A stretch of DNA of 64,000 nucleotides from NCBI GenBank assembly GCA_026225945.1, contig JAMJFZ010004031.1:5884001-5948000 (forward strand), read 5' to 3'. The notes beneath the pieces were generated by a model. That model ran no database searches. It had not been told where the DNA came from and saw only the letters and a program-made list of their open reading frames with translations. Made by a program: the position numbers and the translations under genes. This DNA is from Cricetomys ansorgei. Lineage: Eukaryota; Chordata; Mammalia; Rodentia; Nesomyidae. How positions within the stretch are numbered: position 1 is the stretch's first letter; each line of letters opens with the position of its first letter. Shown one piece after another: positions 34,101-45,805 of this stretch.

Positions 34101-34612
34101 GTGGTATTCTGTGTGTATGAAGTCATCTTCAAAGGTCCAAGCACCACTTTTAGAGATGAAGACTACATCAGCTGAGGGGTGCACCCATATGTGTGTGTTA
34201 CTAGCCGTGGGGTGGGGTCTATCTTTGGAGCCTAACAACCTAAGTGCAAGCCCTAGAAACCAACAGTGGGAGGAGAAAACTGACTCCCAAACGTTGATCT
34301 CCAAAACCATACTGTGGCATATGCTCGCAGACGAACTAATAATAGTCGACTTTTAAAAATAAGTCTTTGGATGAAATTAATCCTATAAACAATGCCAAGG
34401 AAAAGACTGTCAAGCCTGACAGCCAACAGGAACTATGAGGAGTGAAAAGCCAAGAGAAAGAAAACATGAGTGAGCAGTCGAGGTAACTTCAAGCAGCCTA
34501 ACATGAAGGGAAGTGGAGCTCCCTAACGCAGAGGGGGTGAAGAAAGGGAAGCGATCTGAAAAAATAATGATAGAAAACTGTCCCATCTCCTATCTCCCCA
34601 CACATGCACACT

Positions 34613-34629
34613 GTGTGTGGTGTGGTATG

Positions 34630-34660
<31 letters not shown>

Positions 34661-34674
34661 CACACATGTGTGTG
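34613..34674. repeat. (GT)n microsatellite with CG/CA inversion
   Basis: A GT run followed by 'gcgcgcacacacatgtgtgtg', so the tract is partly self-complementary. Confidence 0.95.
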
Positions 34675-34759
34675 TTACAAGTGCATTTAAGCCTTTACAC
34701 AGAAAAGAAATTGCTCCAAATGGAAGCAGGGTCCTGCAAAAAGGACTGATATTGCTATA

Positions 34760-36000
34760 AATGATAAATACAATGGTAGAAATGTAAATATGTAGTTTTC
34801 AATCAGATAACAGATGTTTCAAAGATAACAGATGGTTCAAACGAAAGTAGTAACAATGTAACACGCTATTTATTACAGGAGGAACGTGAAACAGACAACA
34901 GTAGCACAAAGGTCAGGAAGACAGATGAAGTACCCTTCTGCAATTTTCCAGTACCAGAGGCACATGCTACAGTGCATGTTGGAGTACTTGGATTAATGGC
35001 TGTAATCCACACTCTACTCAGGTTATGCCACTCTCAAAGGGATCTATCTGTATTTGCCTATTATGTGACCTGATTTTAAAGCTGGCGCTACATCTGAGAA
35101 AGAACTAGTACTGCAGCAACTCAGCACATGTGGGACCAGCCATGAATCCCAATCATCAGACACACACCTCAGAATAGAAACAATGCCTGTCTCTGTCAGC
35201 ATTTCCTAGCATCTGTACATATACCTGCAAACCAGACCTACTGTGCACCACATAAATGCAAACCAGACCTTCTGTGCACCACACCATGATGCTTCAGTAG
35301 CCAGGTACAGAACAGTCAGGACAACTGATGGTCTAAGAAACAGCAGCTTGGAGACTTCACTCCACCCTCCAGACTTCAGTCTCCCTATTTTCAAAATGAG
35401 AAAGGTGAGCCAGATGATGCCTGAGGTCCTTTCCCAATGTGAGCAATGCTGGAAAAGCAAATGCTAAGTCTCACATGCTGAGATACTAAGAAAACATGGT
35501 GACAGATACTTGGGGCATCTGCTTGTCACAAAATAGTCTCAAGTCATCCCCGAGGAACCATTATTTTGAAGGCTGGCTGTTCTTTTCCATTTAAGTTGTC
35601 ATCCTGAGCTCATTTTGTGAGAATCAGCTGTCTGACTAACAACTCCCAACACTGCTCACCAGTATTTTCTTTAGAATACTAACTGGGATTCTAAGCCATC
35701 TTTAAGTTAGAAAAATAAATCAAGCTATACCTCTCAACAGACTATTGACATTTGTAAGATCAGACATTTTAGCGATACTTCTCCAGAACTCTGAATAGAT
35801 CCAGCTATTCCAGAAAAGTTTACAGAACTACAACCAATAAGCAATTTTCAAAGACCACCCCCTAGACAGCACTCCACCGGCACCCAGAGTATGAGATTAC
35901 TAAAACTTCCTGTTGGTAAGATGGTCACCACACCAATGGCAGCAGACAGACAGAGAAGGAGTTAAAACACAATGGGTGGGCAGCTTTTAAAGCAATCTAA
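34760..36000. other. Unique sequence with a 31-bp tandem duplication
   Basis: No gene. Two adjacent copies of 'tgcaaaccagacct' + 'ctgtgcaccaca' (31-bp period) lie at 35226-35256 and 35257-35287. The rest is ordinary. Confidence 0.4.
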
Positions 36001-36002
36001 AA

Positions 36003-36222
36003 GGATTGGAGAGATGGCTCAGCCATTAAGAGCACACACTGTTCTTGCAAAGGACCTGGGTTCAGTTCCCAGAATCCACGCTGCTCATGTCCATTTGTAA
36101 CTTCAGTTCCAGGGGACTGGATGCCTCTTCTGACCTCTGCAGACTGCTGCATGCCCACAGTGCACACACCTACACTCGGGCACACATAGAAACATATAAA
36201 AACTATTTTCTAAAATTATGTA
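36003..36222 (+). mobile_element. B2/B3 SINE
   Basis: 'ggattggagagatggctcagccattaagagcacacactgttcttgc', 'ggttcagttcccag' and 'cttcagttccagggg' to 'cacacatagaaacatataaaa' form a full B2/B3-type element. Confidence 0.9.
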
Positions 36223-36229
36223 TCTGAGG

Positions 36230-37085
36230 AAAAAAACTTTTGCTTGAATTTAACTCAAGTCATTGATTGGCAGAGAAGTGTCAAATAGCCCATTTTCAAC
36301 CAAGGTGAAGCTGTTAAGAGTTTCAGCACCTGCAGATTCAAGAAATGTATTTAACCTTTGTTAACTTTACTGATGCTTGAAAAATTGAATTTTTAAACCT
36401 TGTCATTTCCCACCAGTTGGCCAGCTCACAAAGCATAATTAGACATTTTCCTCAAAGAACTTTTTCTCAAAATTTTTAGAAATATTTCTCACAGGGAGAA
36501 ATAGAAATAATTGTCAGCTGCCCTGGAATGGAAATTTTGAGACTAGACCCATTATTGCTTTATTCAAATATGTGTTTTTATTAACATTTAAGGAAAAAGC
36601 TTCAAAGTGTTTTTTTTTTTAATTCAGTGTTCCCAAAGACTAAAATGTACACACAAATAAAACAAATCTATAATTAGCATTTCTAATAGCCAACAATGTA
36701 TGGGGTAATTTTATATGAATCAATTAACAAAAATTATATATTGAACAACACTTACTGAAAGCACAGCATCTAAAAGGCAATGTATATGTGGGAGTTAAGA
36801 GCTTTCTAGTTTTAGGAAATGCCTTTAAATAACATTAGTTTGAGGGATTTTAGAAATGGAGGAAAAAACCAAATACCCTGTTAACAGTTCTGAGTCCTCA
36901 CTGGGGTGCCCCATGACATCTGAGCAGTTAGTCACATGTGGCTAAAAGATGAAGACTTTCATCTCTGGAAGTCTGAAAATCACAGGGTATAGCCCAAACC
37001 TAAACAAGAAAACAGTCTACTTCCTTCTGGAAATAGAAAGATAAAATATTCCTTCAGAAATACCTAAGTATCTTCAAGAGAAAGA
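36230..37085. promoter_or_regulatory. Candidate conserved AT-rich non-coding stretch
   Basis: Repeat-free AT-rich DNA with an E-box in 'aataattgtcagctgccc' (36508-36525), 'caaagcataattagac', and 'tttattaacattt'. It resembles developmental enhancer sequence. No coding frame. Inference only. Confidence 0.2.
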
Positions 37086-37087
37086 CT

Positions 37088-37200
37088 AAGGGGCTAGCAG
37101 AATGGTTCAATGAGCAAAGGCACTTAACCCATCTCAAGCTGCCCCTGACCTACACACATACACACACACACCATGTACATGTGCATATGCACATATATAC
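37088..37200 (+). mobile_element. Truncated RSINE1/B-type SINE
   Basis: 'aaggggctagcagaatggttcaatgagcaaaggcactt' resembles the RSINE1 head and is followed by a CA-rich tail. The middle is deleted. Confidence 0.5.
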
Positions 37201-37331
37201 ATACTAAATAATACATATTAAATTTTTTAAAAGAAATATTAAATGTCTGGAATGTAATGGCTAGGATGTGGGAGAAGACAGAGGGAGGATGGAGAAGAAA
37301 GGGAACTTTTATGTCTTTAAAATAGAATTGG

Positions 37332-37488
37332 TTTGGTTTGGTTTTTTGAGACAGAGTTTCTCTGGTTTAACTCTGGCTGTCCTAGAACTCATTCTATAGA
37401 CCAGGCTGGCCTTGAACTCACAGAGATCCGCCTGCCTCTACCTCCCAAATGCTGGGATTAAAGGAGTGTGCCACCACCACCAGGCTCT
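37332..37488 (-). mobile_element. B1 SINE
   Basis: 'tttggttttttgagacagagtttctctgg', 'aggctggccttgaactcacagagatccgcctgcc' and 'gctgggattaaaggagtgtgccacc' are a well-preserved antisense B1. Confidence 0.95.
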
Positions 37489-37843
37489 TAAAATAGAATT
37501 TTAATGGTGAAATAAAACAACAAAATGCTGCTTTTAGATATGACCCACGGAAGCTCTGGTGTGGGTTAAGGAAACTGAGTTTTATGCTCTTTCTTTACTT
37601 ACAACAGGGATTACTAATTTGGTCTGCATTTCACTCCTGGCCAGATAGTGTTTGTACACAGAGCACAGCAAGGCTCAACATTTACAGTATGTGATGGATA
37701 TATGCGGTCTCCCCTTTCCTTGAACAATGAAAAGGACTATAAAATTGTCATTAGTGATTGTCACTAAATGCCAACAATGTTCTAGATGGTAGTTGACTTA
37801 ACCAAATTGAATTTGAAGAAAAAAATTTTACTTGAATACTTAC

Positions 37844-37961
37844 CATTTAAAAGAAGACCGAATTAAACTCTCTTTGGTCATGTTGGCTGTTGTATCCTTG
37901 GGTACCATTTCCAGAGCAATGAGACACTCACACTGCTGACAGCACTACTCTCTGAGACTTG
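37844..37961 (-). CDS. Candidate gene B exon 3 (possible start codon; unrecognised)
   Basis: On the minus strand 'gggctcctctgccctacag' (AG at 37962-37963) is a good acceptor, and AAATG|GTAAGT (donor at 37843) is close to consensus. The 118-nt exon holds an ATG in decent context (37906-37908; G at -3 and +4) that opens 'MVPKDTTANMTKESL...' and leaves phase 2 at the donor. An in-frame TAG lies upstream within the exon, so this would be the first coding exon. A second frame is open from the exon start to a TGA. No later exon of matching phase was identified, and I do not recognise the protein. Confidence 0.4.
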
Positions 37962-38034
37962 CTGTAGGGCAGAGGAGCCCAGAACTCTTAACCTAACCCA
38001 GAGTTAAGCCCTGTAGTGTCCCCGTATTACAGAG

Positions 38035-38215
38035 AGGTAAACCACATTGGGCAAGTTCCTTCACCTCTTTTTGTCCCAGTGTTCTTATTCTTACAATGGG
38101 GCTAAAAACTACTGACCACTACTATAAGTATCATATGAGAATCAAAGAAAATGATTACCCACAAAGCATTTAAAGCAATACATAGCACATGAGCTGTGTA
38201 TGGACCAATGATGCC
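38035..38215 (+). mobile_element. MIR
   Basis: 'attgggcaagttccttcacctctttttgtcccagtgttcttattcttacaatgggg' and 'catagcacatgagctg' match the MIR 3' half. Confidence 0.8.
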
Positions 38216-38527
38216 TGCGTTCTTACAGTTCATATGACAGTTCTTTATATCAAGAACTCTCGCACATTATTAGGGAGACTAAGAAAATATTTTGGAATTG
38301 TCTGAAGGGCTACACTATTAGTGGAAACCTAACAAAGACCTTAAAGCATTAATATTCCTTAAGCAAGCCTAAGGAATAAGCAGAGTTGTATACAAAGATC
38401 TACATACAAGGCCAATCATCAATTTGTTGTAATACCACAAAGGAAGAAGGCCAAGTATTCAACTAGAATTCAGTAAAACATGGCATGTTCAAAGAACATG
38501 TTCTGTATCTTTTAAAAAACTATGTGT
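38216..38527. other. Unassigned sequence
   Basis: Nothing supported. Confidence 0.4.
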
Positions 38528-38528
38528 A

Positions 38529-38660
38529 AGCTGGGCATGGTGGTATATGCCTTTGGTCCCAGCACTGTGGGAGGCAGAGGCAGGCAAATCTCTAAGAGTT
38601 TCAGGCCAGCCAAGGCTACATAGTGAGACACTGTCTCAGGAAACCAAAATATAAATCTGA
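38529..38660 (+). mobile_element. B1 SINE
   Basis: 'gctgggcatggtggtatatgcctttggtcccagc' to 'catagtgagacactgtctcagg'. Confidence 0.9.
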
Positions 38661-38675
38661 AAAATAAAACCTATG

Positions 38676-39035
38676 CGTAGCGGGACTGGAGAGAGTCAGT
38701 AAAGTGTCTGTATTGGAAAGATAAGACCTGAGTTCAGATCCCATCATACACACAAAAGCCAGGAGAGGTGTTGCCTGTCTGTAACCCTATAGCTGGGGGA
38801 AGTGAGGAGTTGGAAATAGGCAGATCCCAAGAGTTCACCGGCTCAGTCTGTGAGCTCTGGTTCAGTGAGAGATCCTGTCTCAAAATAAATAGGGTGGAGA
38901 ATGACAGGGCGCCCACCTCTGACCTCCACATGTGCATACACCTGCACATTCACCACACACACGCAGGCATGTTTAACCCCCCCCCACACACACACATACA
39001 AACCTGTACACACCCATACACTACACACACATTTC
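38676..39035 (+). mobile_element. B4 SINE
   Basis: Full-length arrangement: head 'cgggactggagagagtcagtaaagtg', body 'caaaagccaggagaggtgttgcctgtctgtaaccc', 'gttcagtgagagatcctgtctc', then 'cacctctgacctccacatgtgcatac' and a CA-rich tail (38950-39030). Confidence 0.85.
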
Positions 39036-39039
39036 TTTT

Positions 39040-39430
39040 TAAGATTATGGCTAGCATATGGTTCCTCAAAACACCTACACATAGAACTACCATCGGATGC
39101 CACTGCTGGCGAACACACCCAAAGAAACTAAGTCAGCATGCCATCGAAACACCTGCACATCCACAATTTCTGCAGCTCTACTCACAACAGCCAAGCTCTA
39201 AAATCAGTCCAGGTGATCCGATCGCTACCAGATGAATGGATAGAGAAATGTGCATACACAATGGAGGTTCACTCAACCTGAGGGAGATCAAAATTACTAC
39301 CTCACCTGCAGGACAACAGATGCGTCTGGAGACCATCATAGTAAGCAAGATGAGCAAGATCCAGAGAGACAAATACACAAATACTGCATGCTTTTTCTCA
39401 TATGCAAATCCTAGACTACATATATAAATC
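39040..39430 (+). mobile_element. Old L1 fragment (ORF2 3' end)
   Basis: 'gttcctcaaaacacctacacatagaactaccatcgg', 'ctctactcacaacagccaagc', 'ccagatgaatggatagagaaatg' and 'gagacaaatacacaaatactgcatg' are the conserved 3' end of mammalian L1 ORF2. Confidence 0.85.
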
Positions 39431-39446
39431 ACGGTATATATCAGTG

Positions 39447-39662
39447 TTTCTCAACCTGTGGGTCACAACCCTTTTGGGGTGTTGAACGACCCTTTCACGG
39501 GGCTCACCTAAGACCATCTTGCATATCAGATGTTTACGCTATGATTCATAACAGCAGCAAAATTGCAGTTACGAAGTAGCAGCAAAAATAATTTTATGGC
39601 TGTAGGGTCACCACAACATGAGAAGCTGTATTAAAGGGTCACAGCATTAGGAAGGTGAGAAC
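39447..39662. mobile_element. URR1-like hAT element (copy 3)
   Basis: 'gtttctcaacctgtgggtcacaacccttttggggtg' to 'cattaggaaggtgagaacca' with the usual 'tttacgctatgattcataacagcagc' centre. Its right end abuts a TG microsatellite. Confidence 0.85.
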
Positions 39663-39663
39663 C

Positions 39664-39719
<56 letters not shown>

Positions 39720-39722
39720 CAG
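39664..39722. repeat. (TG)n(AG)n microsatellite
   Basis: A TG run (39666-39707) followed by GAGA units to about 39722. Confidence 0.95.
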
Positions 39723-39929
39723 AGAGTGGGGGGTGGGGGGGAATGAGAAGAGGAACTGCTTTCAGGAAAGGAAGGACTGGCATGAGGGAAGAGGGAAAAC
39801 GGTGTAAGAGGGTAAATACGGTCAAAGTACATGTTGTAGACGAATGAAAACATCTTTATTAAGCCTATCACTATGTGCAATCAATATGTACTAATAAAAA
39901 TTTAAGTAAATAAAACAGCAAGAAAACCA

Positions 39930-40290
39930 TTACGCTTAGCTATAGACAACAGGAAGGAAAGGAGTTGGCAGGAGCTGGAGTGAAGGCGGCACGAAGGAGG
40001 GACTGCACAGATCTTCAGGGCGATGCAACCGTCCTGCCCCCCTCCCACTGTGGCAAGCGCATGTCACTGTAGAGCTGCACCAGCAACTGATGTACACTAG
40101 GAAGACCGGCCCTGCACGTCAACCATGGACTTTGGCTACTGACGTGTCCGCAAGGCTCACTGACTGGAACCAACACCCAGTGGTGTTGATGGCGGTGCGA
40201 GAGCGAAGGACAGGTGTGTTTACCAACTCTGCACCTTCTACTTGAGTTTGCTGTGAAATTAACGCCAGAGAAAAAGGTCTATGTTGTTCT
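39930..40290 (+). mobile_element. Old L1M 3' UTR fragment
   Basis: 'ctgatgtacactaggaag', 'gtcaaccatggactttggctac' and 'ctcttgcacctt/ctacttgagtttgctgtgaaatt'-like phrases follow the 3' UTR of ancient L1M elements ('ctatggactttggttaata', 'aattttgctgtgaac'). Confidence 0.5.
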
Positions 40291-40464
40291 TAAGAGCACT
40301 GCTGAATAACAAAAAGATTTGGGGGGTTGGGGAGGGGGAACAATCCTAAAGGTTATACTCAATTAAGTATGCTTTTAGAAGTAGCAATGTAAGAGATTTG
40401 AAAACTACACTTCTCTGTGTTGTTACATTGTGTACAATGGACTTGTATCGCTCTAAAGTTTAAG

Positions 40465-40560
40465 AGGAGCTTAGGGTATAGCTCCCTGGCAGACTGTGTG
40501 ATTAGTATACCTGAGGGCCTGGTTCAATCACCAATACCAATTAGTTGATTAATTAATTAA
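40465..40560 (+). mobile_element. tRNA-derived SINE (ID-like), old
   Basis: 'ggagcttagggtatagctccctggcagactgtgtg' and 'ggcctggttcaatcacc' keep A- and B-box-like positions of ID. Confidence 0.6.
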
Positions 40561-40606
40561 TTTACATGGGGAGGGGTATTTAAAAGCAAATAGAGTAAAT
40601 CAGACC

Positions 40607-40735
40607 AAAAGGCAGCGACACACACCTGTGATTTCAGCTTTAGGATCAGGGGCTAAGGCAAGAGAATCCCCAGTCTAAAGCCAGCCTGAGCCACACAGCA
40701 GGACTCTGTTTCTAAACAATAAAACCCCACAAGGG
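40607..40735 (+). mobile_element. PB1-type B1 SINE, old
   Basis: 'gcgacacacacctgtgatttcagc' to 'gagccacacagcaggactctgtttc'. Confidence 0.65.
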
Positions 40736-40736
40736 T

Positions 40737-40815
40737 ACGGGATGTAGCACGGTGGTACAGTAGTTGGCTGGCATATGCAAGGCCCTGGGTTCAATCCCTG
40801 GGAAAATAAAATAGC
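40737..40815 (+). mobile_element. ID SINE
   Basis: 'acgggatgtagcacggtggtacagtagttggctggcatatgcaaggccctgggttcaatccctggg' is an ID element with intact B-box-like 'ggttcaatccc'. Confidence 0.8.
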
Positions 40816-41320
40816 AATGCAAATAAAGCCAAGAGACAGCTTCTGGACTTCATCAAAACAAAGTCTGGACCAGAGGAACACCGAGGACAGGAAGCCGGAG
40901 GACGCAAGGGGACCACTGGGACGCGCGAAGGATTGAAAGGCACCACTGCAAGTAGAGGGCGTCTAAAGCAGGTCAGATATGGAATGAGCAATGATCAAGG
41001 GCTGAAGAGACAAAGACAAACGGTCAGCCTGGGCACTATCCTCAGAAGTAGCCTGGGGTGGGCTCAGCACCTCACATGGGCCTGTCTCAACAAGTGACCC
41101 TCACCCCAAACACTCCAGGAATTGGAAATTTTCAGCTTAGATTTTTCTCGTATGACAAACTAATTTGCAAAGAGCCATAAGAGAAAAATCAAATCACTGA
41201 GTGTAATGAGCTTGTAATTTATATTTGATTTACATGTCCTCTCTAAGTTCTGTAGTACCAGAAGGGGGAGGTTTCAACTTCACATCAGTCATCAATAAAC
41301 AACACTACAAGGGGGAAAAA
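40816..41320. other. Unassigned sequence, possible L1 remnant
   Basis: 'gacagcttctggacttcatcaaaac' (40836-40861) resembles L1 ORF2 but the match is short. No gene seen. Confidence 0.3.
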
Positions 41321-41325
41321 TGTAC

Positions 41326-41465
41326 TAGCCGAGCATGGTGGTACATCTCTGCAATCCCAACACTCAAGAGGCAGAGGCAGGAAGATTGAGAGTTTAAGGC
41401 CATCTTTGGCTACATAGTAAACTGGAGGCCAGCCTAAGCTACATAAGAGACCCTGTCCGAAAATG
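41326..41465 (+). mobile_element. PB1-type B1 SINE
   Basis: 'gccgagcatggtggtacatctctgcaatcccaacactcaagagg' to 'catcttt...aagagaccctgtccg'. Confidence 0.8.
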
Positions 41466-41559
41466 TCAACACACAGTAGGCTCTATGGGTCTTTGTATTA
41501 TATGGATCTTATGTGAATATAAATCTTACGTGGTGCTTAATATTTCAACTTCCTGTTTA

Positions 41560-41700
41560 TAAAGACACTCTACTACTTTCTGCTCATTTCTCATACAAGG
41601 AAACAGAATCTGAGATATCGCTGACCCAGGCTCAGTTGCTTTGCAAATGTAAGCTGGGAACAGAACTTGGGTATCCAGGATGCTCATCCCAGGGCTCGTC
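41560..41700 (+). mobile_element. MIR
   Basis: 'gctcatttctcatacaaggaaacagaatctgagatatc' and 'gctgggaacagaacttgggtatccagg' align with MIR. It lies inside a 121-codon plus open frame (41513-41878), which is therefore not a gene. Confidence 0.6.
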
Positions 41701-42191
41701 CCATCAAATATACACTGGTTTGCCAAGGAGCATATATCCTGACAAACTTTCTAAGGCAGAGCCTATTTTCAGAGAGGAATATGTTGAAAGAAAAGCTGGA
41801 TGGACAACAAAGCATGACGCTACACTCACCTCTACTCAACACACGCTAGAGCATCTCCTAACAAACGTAGTTACATGAAGCCTGCTCTCAAAATTCCATT
41901 AGGAAACAGATAGTCCAGGTACAGCAGCTAAGAAATGAAACATCCTGGAATCTCCGAAGCCCTGGAATGGCAAATAGAAGTCCTTCAGCTTCTTCCACCC
42001 ATCTTTGACTAAAGCAACCCTCCCGAGGTCACTGAAATGCCCTCTCTCCTGTGACAGGCACTTCCCTGGCTTTTCCCACTCACCTCTACCCTCTCTTGCT
42101 CTTCAAGTGGCCCAGCTGTAACACCTAAGGCTCCTTGGCATGCTGCCCCAAGCATGCTGGATGCTCCCCATTCGTTTCCAAATAAACAGAA

Positions 42192-42193
<2 letters not shown>

Positions 42194-42236
<43 letters not shown>
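42194..42236. repeat. (CA)n microsatellite
   Basis: About 20 perfect CA units. Confidence 0.97.
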
Positions 42237-42623
42237 AGCTTCCACAGAGCAGAGATATGTGTATTATTTGTTCAATCTGTTTGGATGCATCATAAATTCT
42301 AACTTCATGACCAAAGCATTTTATTTCTTTTTGGAAAACTTATTCTTCAGCACGGCAGCTCTAATGAAACCCACACTTTTCCTTTCCTTCGATATAAGTA
42401 ACTCATAACAACTCACGTTATCGCCAATGAGATTCTTGCCAGAACATGGCTACTCTTCTAAAACCAATGGTCTACTAACAATTCTCCCACTATCTCTGCT
42501 GCTTCTCTCCTTGCTAGGCTTTACCTTGATATCTGGCACTCTTTGTGGGTTCAGGGACAAAGGTGTAGAAACACAATCACCCTTAAGCATGTGCCTATGA
42601 GAGAGCAGAACCCACCAAACACA

Positions 42624-42654
<31 letters not shown>

Positions 42655-43770
42655 CCAACTCAGTGAATGTATATTTCAAGGGACAGAAAGAGTTGGGAGC
42701 AGATCAGTGATGGCTCCCAGAACCAAAGACCATTTTAAAAATGCAGATTCCTGGACACCAGAGGAAACCTCCAGTGGGTAACAGGTGATCAAGACTGTGA
42801 CCTACAGAGTCATGTTCTCCTTTGTTTCTACTATGGCTGCACAGAAGAGAGCTGGAGTAGCAAGTGCTATCTTACCCGGCGCTCTCCCAGCCTTAGGCTT
42901 CCACACCCTACTCCCACTCATGGTTCCCTGGGTCTCTTTCTGGCGAGACCAGCTAGCTAGGGGCACAATGATGAAAGCAGGGTAACTTCAGAGAACCAAG
43001 ATGTACTAACTCTGTTCTAAAGGACAAATGCTGCCAGTGCCCTTCCTCGTTGGATTCTCAACCTGCCAGGATAGTAGTAACAGTGACTGTTCACGGAAAT
43101 AATCATGGGCTTCCAGCAACAGACTGGCCCCCAAGTTACAAAGAAATCTATTGTTGTAACTACTCAACAAGACTGATCAGCGTGAATGACCCTCTAGAAA
43201 TGTTTTCAACTGAACAGACAATAAATCCCTGTACTTAACAGTCTAAAAGGAAGAGTAGGACACAGGAAGAAATTAAGCGTCCTTTCTTATTCACCCTGAC
43301 CCCAGTTTTCCTTCCAAGAGGCAATGTAGTTTTGAGGATTTTATGGAACGGTCTTTACAGTTACTAGCCAAAGTGCGCTCGTATTTAACATAACCATACT
43401 CAACATGGCTAGCCATTTTCCAACCTGAGTCTTGATTTGTTCTGTTATTCAAGCCTAGAGGTCTTTGTATAACAACATTGGGTCGTGTGGTCTTCCACTT
43501 TCAACAGCTAGCTAATTTTGTTTCTGCTCCCAATTTATTTAATCAGCTAAGGATAATAACATCTTTTACCCTTTTTCCTTAATCGATGTTATAAGTTTCT
43601 ATACAAACCCACCCTGCAAAGTACTCCGATAGAGCAACCCCTTGAGGTCCCTAGAGTAAATGCTGCCAAATGATGCAATCTACAGATGCGACGCCTGGCG
43701 TCTTGTTCGCCTACAACGCGTGATGCTCACTGGTTTCTGGAAGCCTTGCCACCATATTAAATGTCCTGAC
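42237..43770. other. Unique sequence, no supported gene
   Basis: Contains an orphan A run (42631-42654). Short open frames at 42785-42985 and 43050-43238 have no splice or motif support. Confidence 0.35.
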
Positions 43771-43778
43771 TTTTGCAG

Positions 43779-43811
43779 ATACAAGAAACTAAGCTGGTGT
43801 TTCCTCATAAA
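43779..43811 (+). CDS. Candidate 33-nt microexon (weak)
   Basis: 'tgtcctgacttttgcag' is a strong acceptor and CATAAA|GTAAGTGTG a strong donor on the plus strand. The 33 nt between are open in frame 0 (IQETKLVFPHK). The downstream 43850-44000 looks like an antisense old L1, so this may be a fortuitous or exonised repeat-edge sequence. Confidence 0.15.
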
Positions 43812-43849
43812 GTAAGTGTGATTTCGTATTTATAAGTGCCACTTCTAAT

Positions 43850-44010
43850 CAGTTTTCTGTGAACTGAATGCTTTGCTCATTTCCCTCGGCCTTTTCTATT
43901 AGGTTATCAGTCATTAGCTTTTCTCAACACATAGGAGCTCTTTGGACATTGGAGCCAATGTCTCTAATATGGTAAATTTTATCTTCTGCAGTCTCCAAGA
44001 TATTTAAAGA
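43850..44010 (-). mobile_element. Old L1 ORF2 fragment
   Basis: 'ggccttttctattaggttatcagtc' and 'aggagctctttggacattggagccaatgtctctaatatgg' resemble antisense L1 ORF2 ('taggagttctttatatattctgg'). Confidence 0.45.
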
Positions 44011-44277
44011 CTTTATTTTAATGAACAGTCAGGTGGTTTCCAAACTACCTGATCTTCATAGTTTTCAGGGGGCCCATACTTTTACTTCCTCTGTTGGCAC
44101 ATTCTGAAAGAGAAAGACAGGTGAGGTCGCAGGGGCCTCCACCCCCTTCTGTTGACCTTCCACTTCCTTATCTGCTTCTCTCGGACTCAACTCTGTCCTC
44201 TTCCCCGTGTTCCTAGGAGACTCTTACAGGGAGCCCTACATTTGCTTGGCCTACCTTGCATACTATACCCCCCTGCA

Positions 44278-44279
<2 letters not shown>

Positions 44280-44325
<46 letters not shown>
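44280..44325. repeat. (GT)n microsatellite
   Basis: About 22 GT units. Confidence 0.97.
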
Positions 44326-44327
<2 letters not shown>

Positions 44328-44705
44328 CTCTTAACTCAACCTGAAACTTACTGGAATCAAAAGGAATGTATTAATGTCTTTCCACAATCCACATGCCATT
44401 CAAACTATGCTACTCTTTCTATTCTTGGGAAATTATGCGACAAACATTGTTCAGATGTGTTGCCTGATGGGGTGAGAATATGCAAAAGCTTGTCTCGCTG
44501 CTGGAGACAAACAGAAAGCAAAAATATGATCATAATTTAAAATAAATCCAGACTTTCAACTTCATCTCCAGAAATAACACAACTAGATGTATTTATTTTG
44601 ATGTTCTTTTAGATAGTTAGATAGCTAATACGTTTATTACAAATGATAACACTGTAGCATGTATGTATTAAAGCATCTAAATAGCTTCCTCAAATTTATA
44701 AGGAA

Positions 44706-44803
44706 GAGCTGAGGCTGTAGCTCGGTGCTAGAGCACTTAGCTAGCATACCCGGGGTCCCAGGTTCTAGCCCCAGCACCACAATATAAATAAGTAAATACA
44801 ATT
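44706..44803 (+). mobile_element. ID SINE
   Basis: 'gagctgaggctgtagctcggtgctagagcacttagctagcatacccggggtcccaggttctagccccagcacc' followed by an A/T-rich tail. Confidence 0.85.
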
Positions 44804-45188
44804 TAGCTCTAGTTTAGGGCATGTGAACCAGCACACTGCTGGAAATTGAGGCCAGGTTTATTTTTGGTTTGACTTCTGAAAAAAAAAAAAAAAAAGATTC
44901 TAAAAATAAATGGGTGTTATTCTCCCTCCTGCTTTTACAGGTTTCAAAAGGTAAATAGGTCTGTCTCAAGAGCTACAGAAAGGGTGCCTTGATATAAGTC
45001 AAGGTGACACCTTGGTGTGAAGGTCCTATTCCTGATCCAAGTGCACATGGAGTTTCTGTTAACATAAGGAAAGAGGATGGTGAGGGAATGAGAGACAGCA
45101 GCCAGCACAAAAGGGCTTAACGTCCTCTGGGCTCTCCCACTACTGTACAAAAGACAGGCTACAATTTTCCAAAAAGCCAACTCTTGCA

Positions 45189-45383
45189 ACTGGAGAGACG
45201 GCTCAGTGGTTAGGAGCGCTTGCTGCTCTTGCAGAGGACCTGGGTTTGGATCTGAACACTCACATGACAGCTCCCAACCATCCGTACCTCCAGCTTCTTG
45301 GGGTTCCATGCCTTTTTCTGTGGTGCACATATATGCATACAGGCAAAGCACTCATACACATAAAGTAAATCTAAAAAAAAAAA
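45189..45383 (+). mobile_element. B2 SINE
   Basis: 'actggagagacggctcagtggttaggagcgcttgctgctcttgcagaggacctggg', 'catgacagctcccaaccatccg' and the tail 'taaagtaaatctaaaaaaaa' (Pol III head plus A-rich tail) define a full B2. Confidence 0.95.
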
Positions 45384-45717
45384 AGAGTAAATGCTAAAAA
45401 AATTTTGTACACACATATTTTCATCTCCTAGTCAGAAAAGAGAGAGAGACAGAGAGAGGGAATATATAAATACATAAATATATGTCACAAGAAAGATTAA
45501 AATCTCAGTCCTGGCTCACTTTCTCATTCATCCACCCTTAAGGTTCCTTAATTAAGGGCCAGCTTTGCTTCCTGTCCCGCTATCAGAATTGTTACTTGTC
45601 GGGCCATCTCTTAGCACTGCGCAGGGCTGAGCCTCACGCAGTAGAGTGTGGGGCCTCCTTTCCTGAACTTGGAAAATTGGAACCGTTTTTGATTGTGTGT
45701 TTCTTTTGGTTTGTTTT

Positions 45718-45805
45718 TGTCTTTCTGAACCACTAAAGATCAAATCTGTGCATGTACATGGCAGGCAAACACTCTACCAACACAACCACAGTCCTGCCCC
45801 CTATG
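45718..45805 (-). mobile_element. ID SINE
   Basis: 'gatcaaatctgtgcatgtacatggcaggcaaacactctaccaacacaaccacagtcctgcccc' is antisense ID. Confidence 0.7.

Noticed and set aside
41513..41878. 121-codon plus ORF
   Set aside because: Its centre is a MIR fragment, so the frame is not genic.
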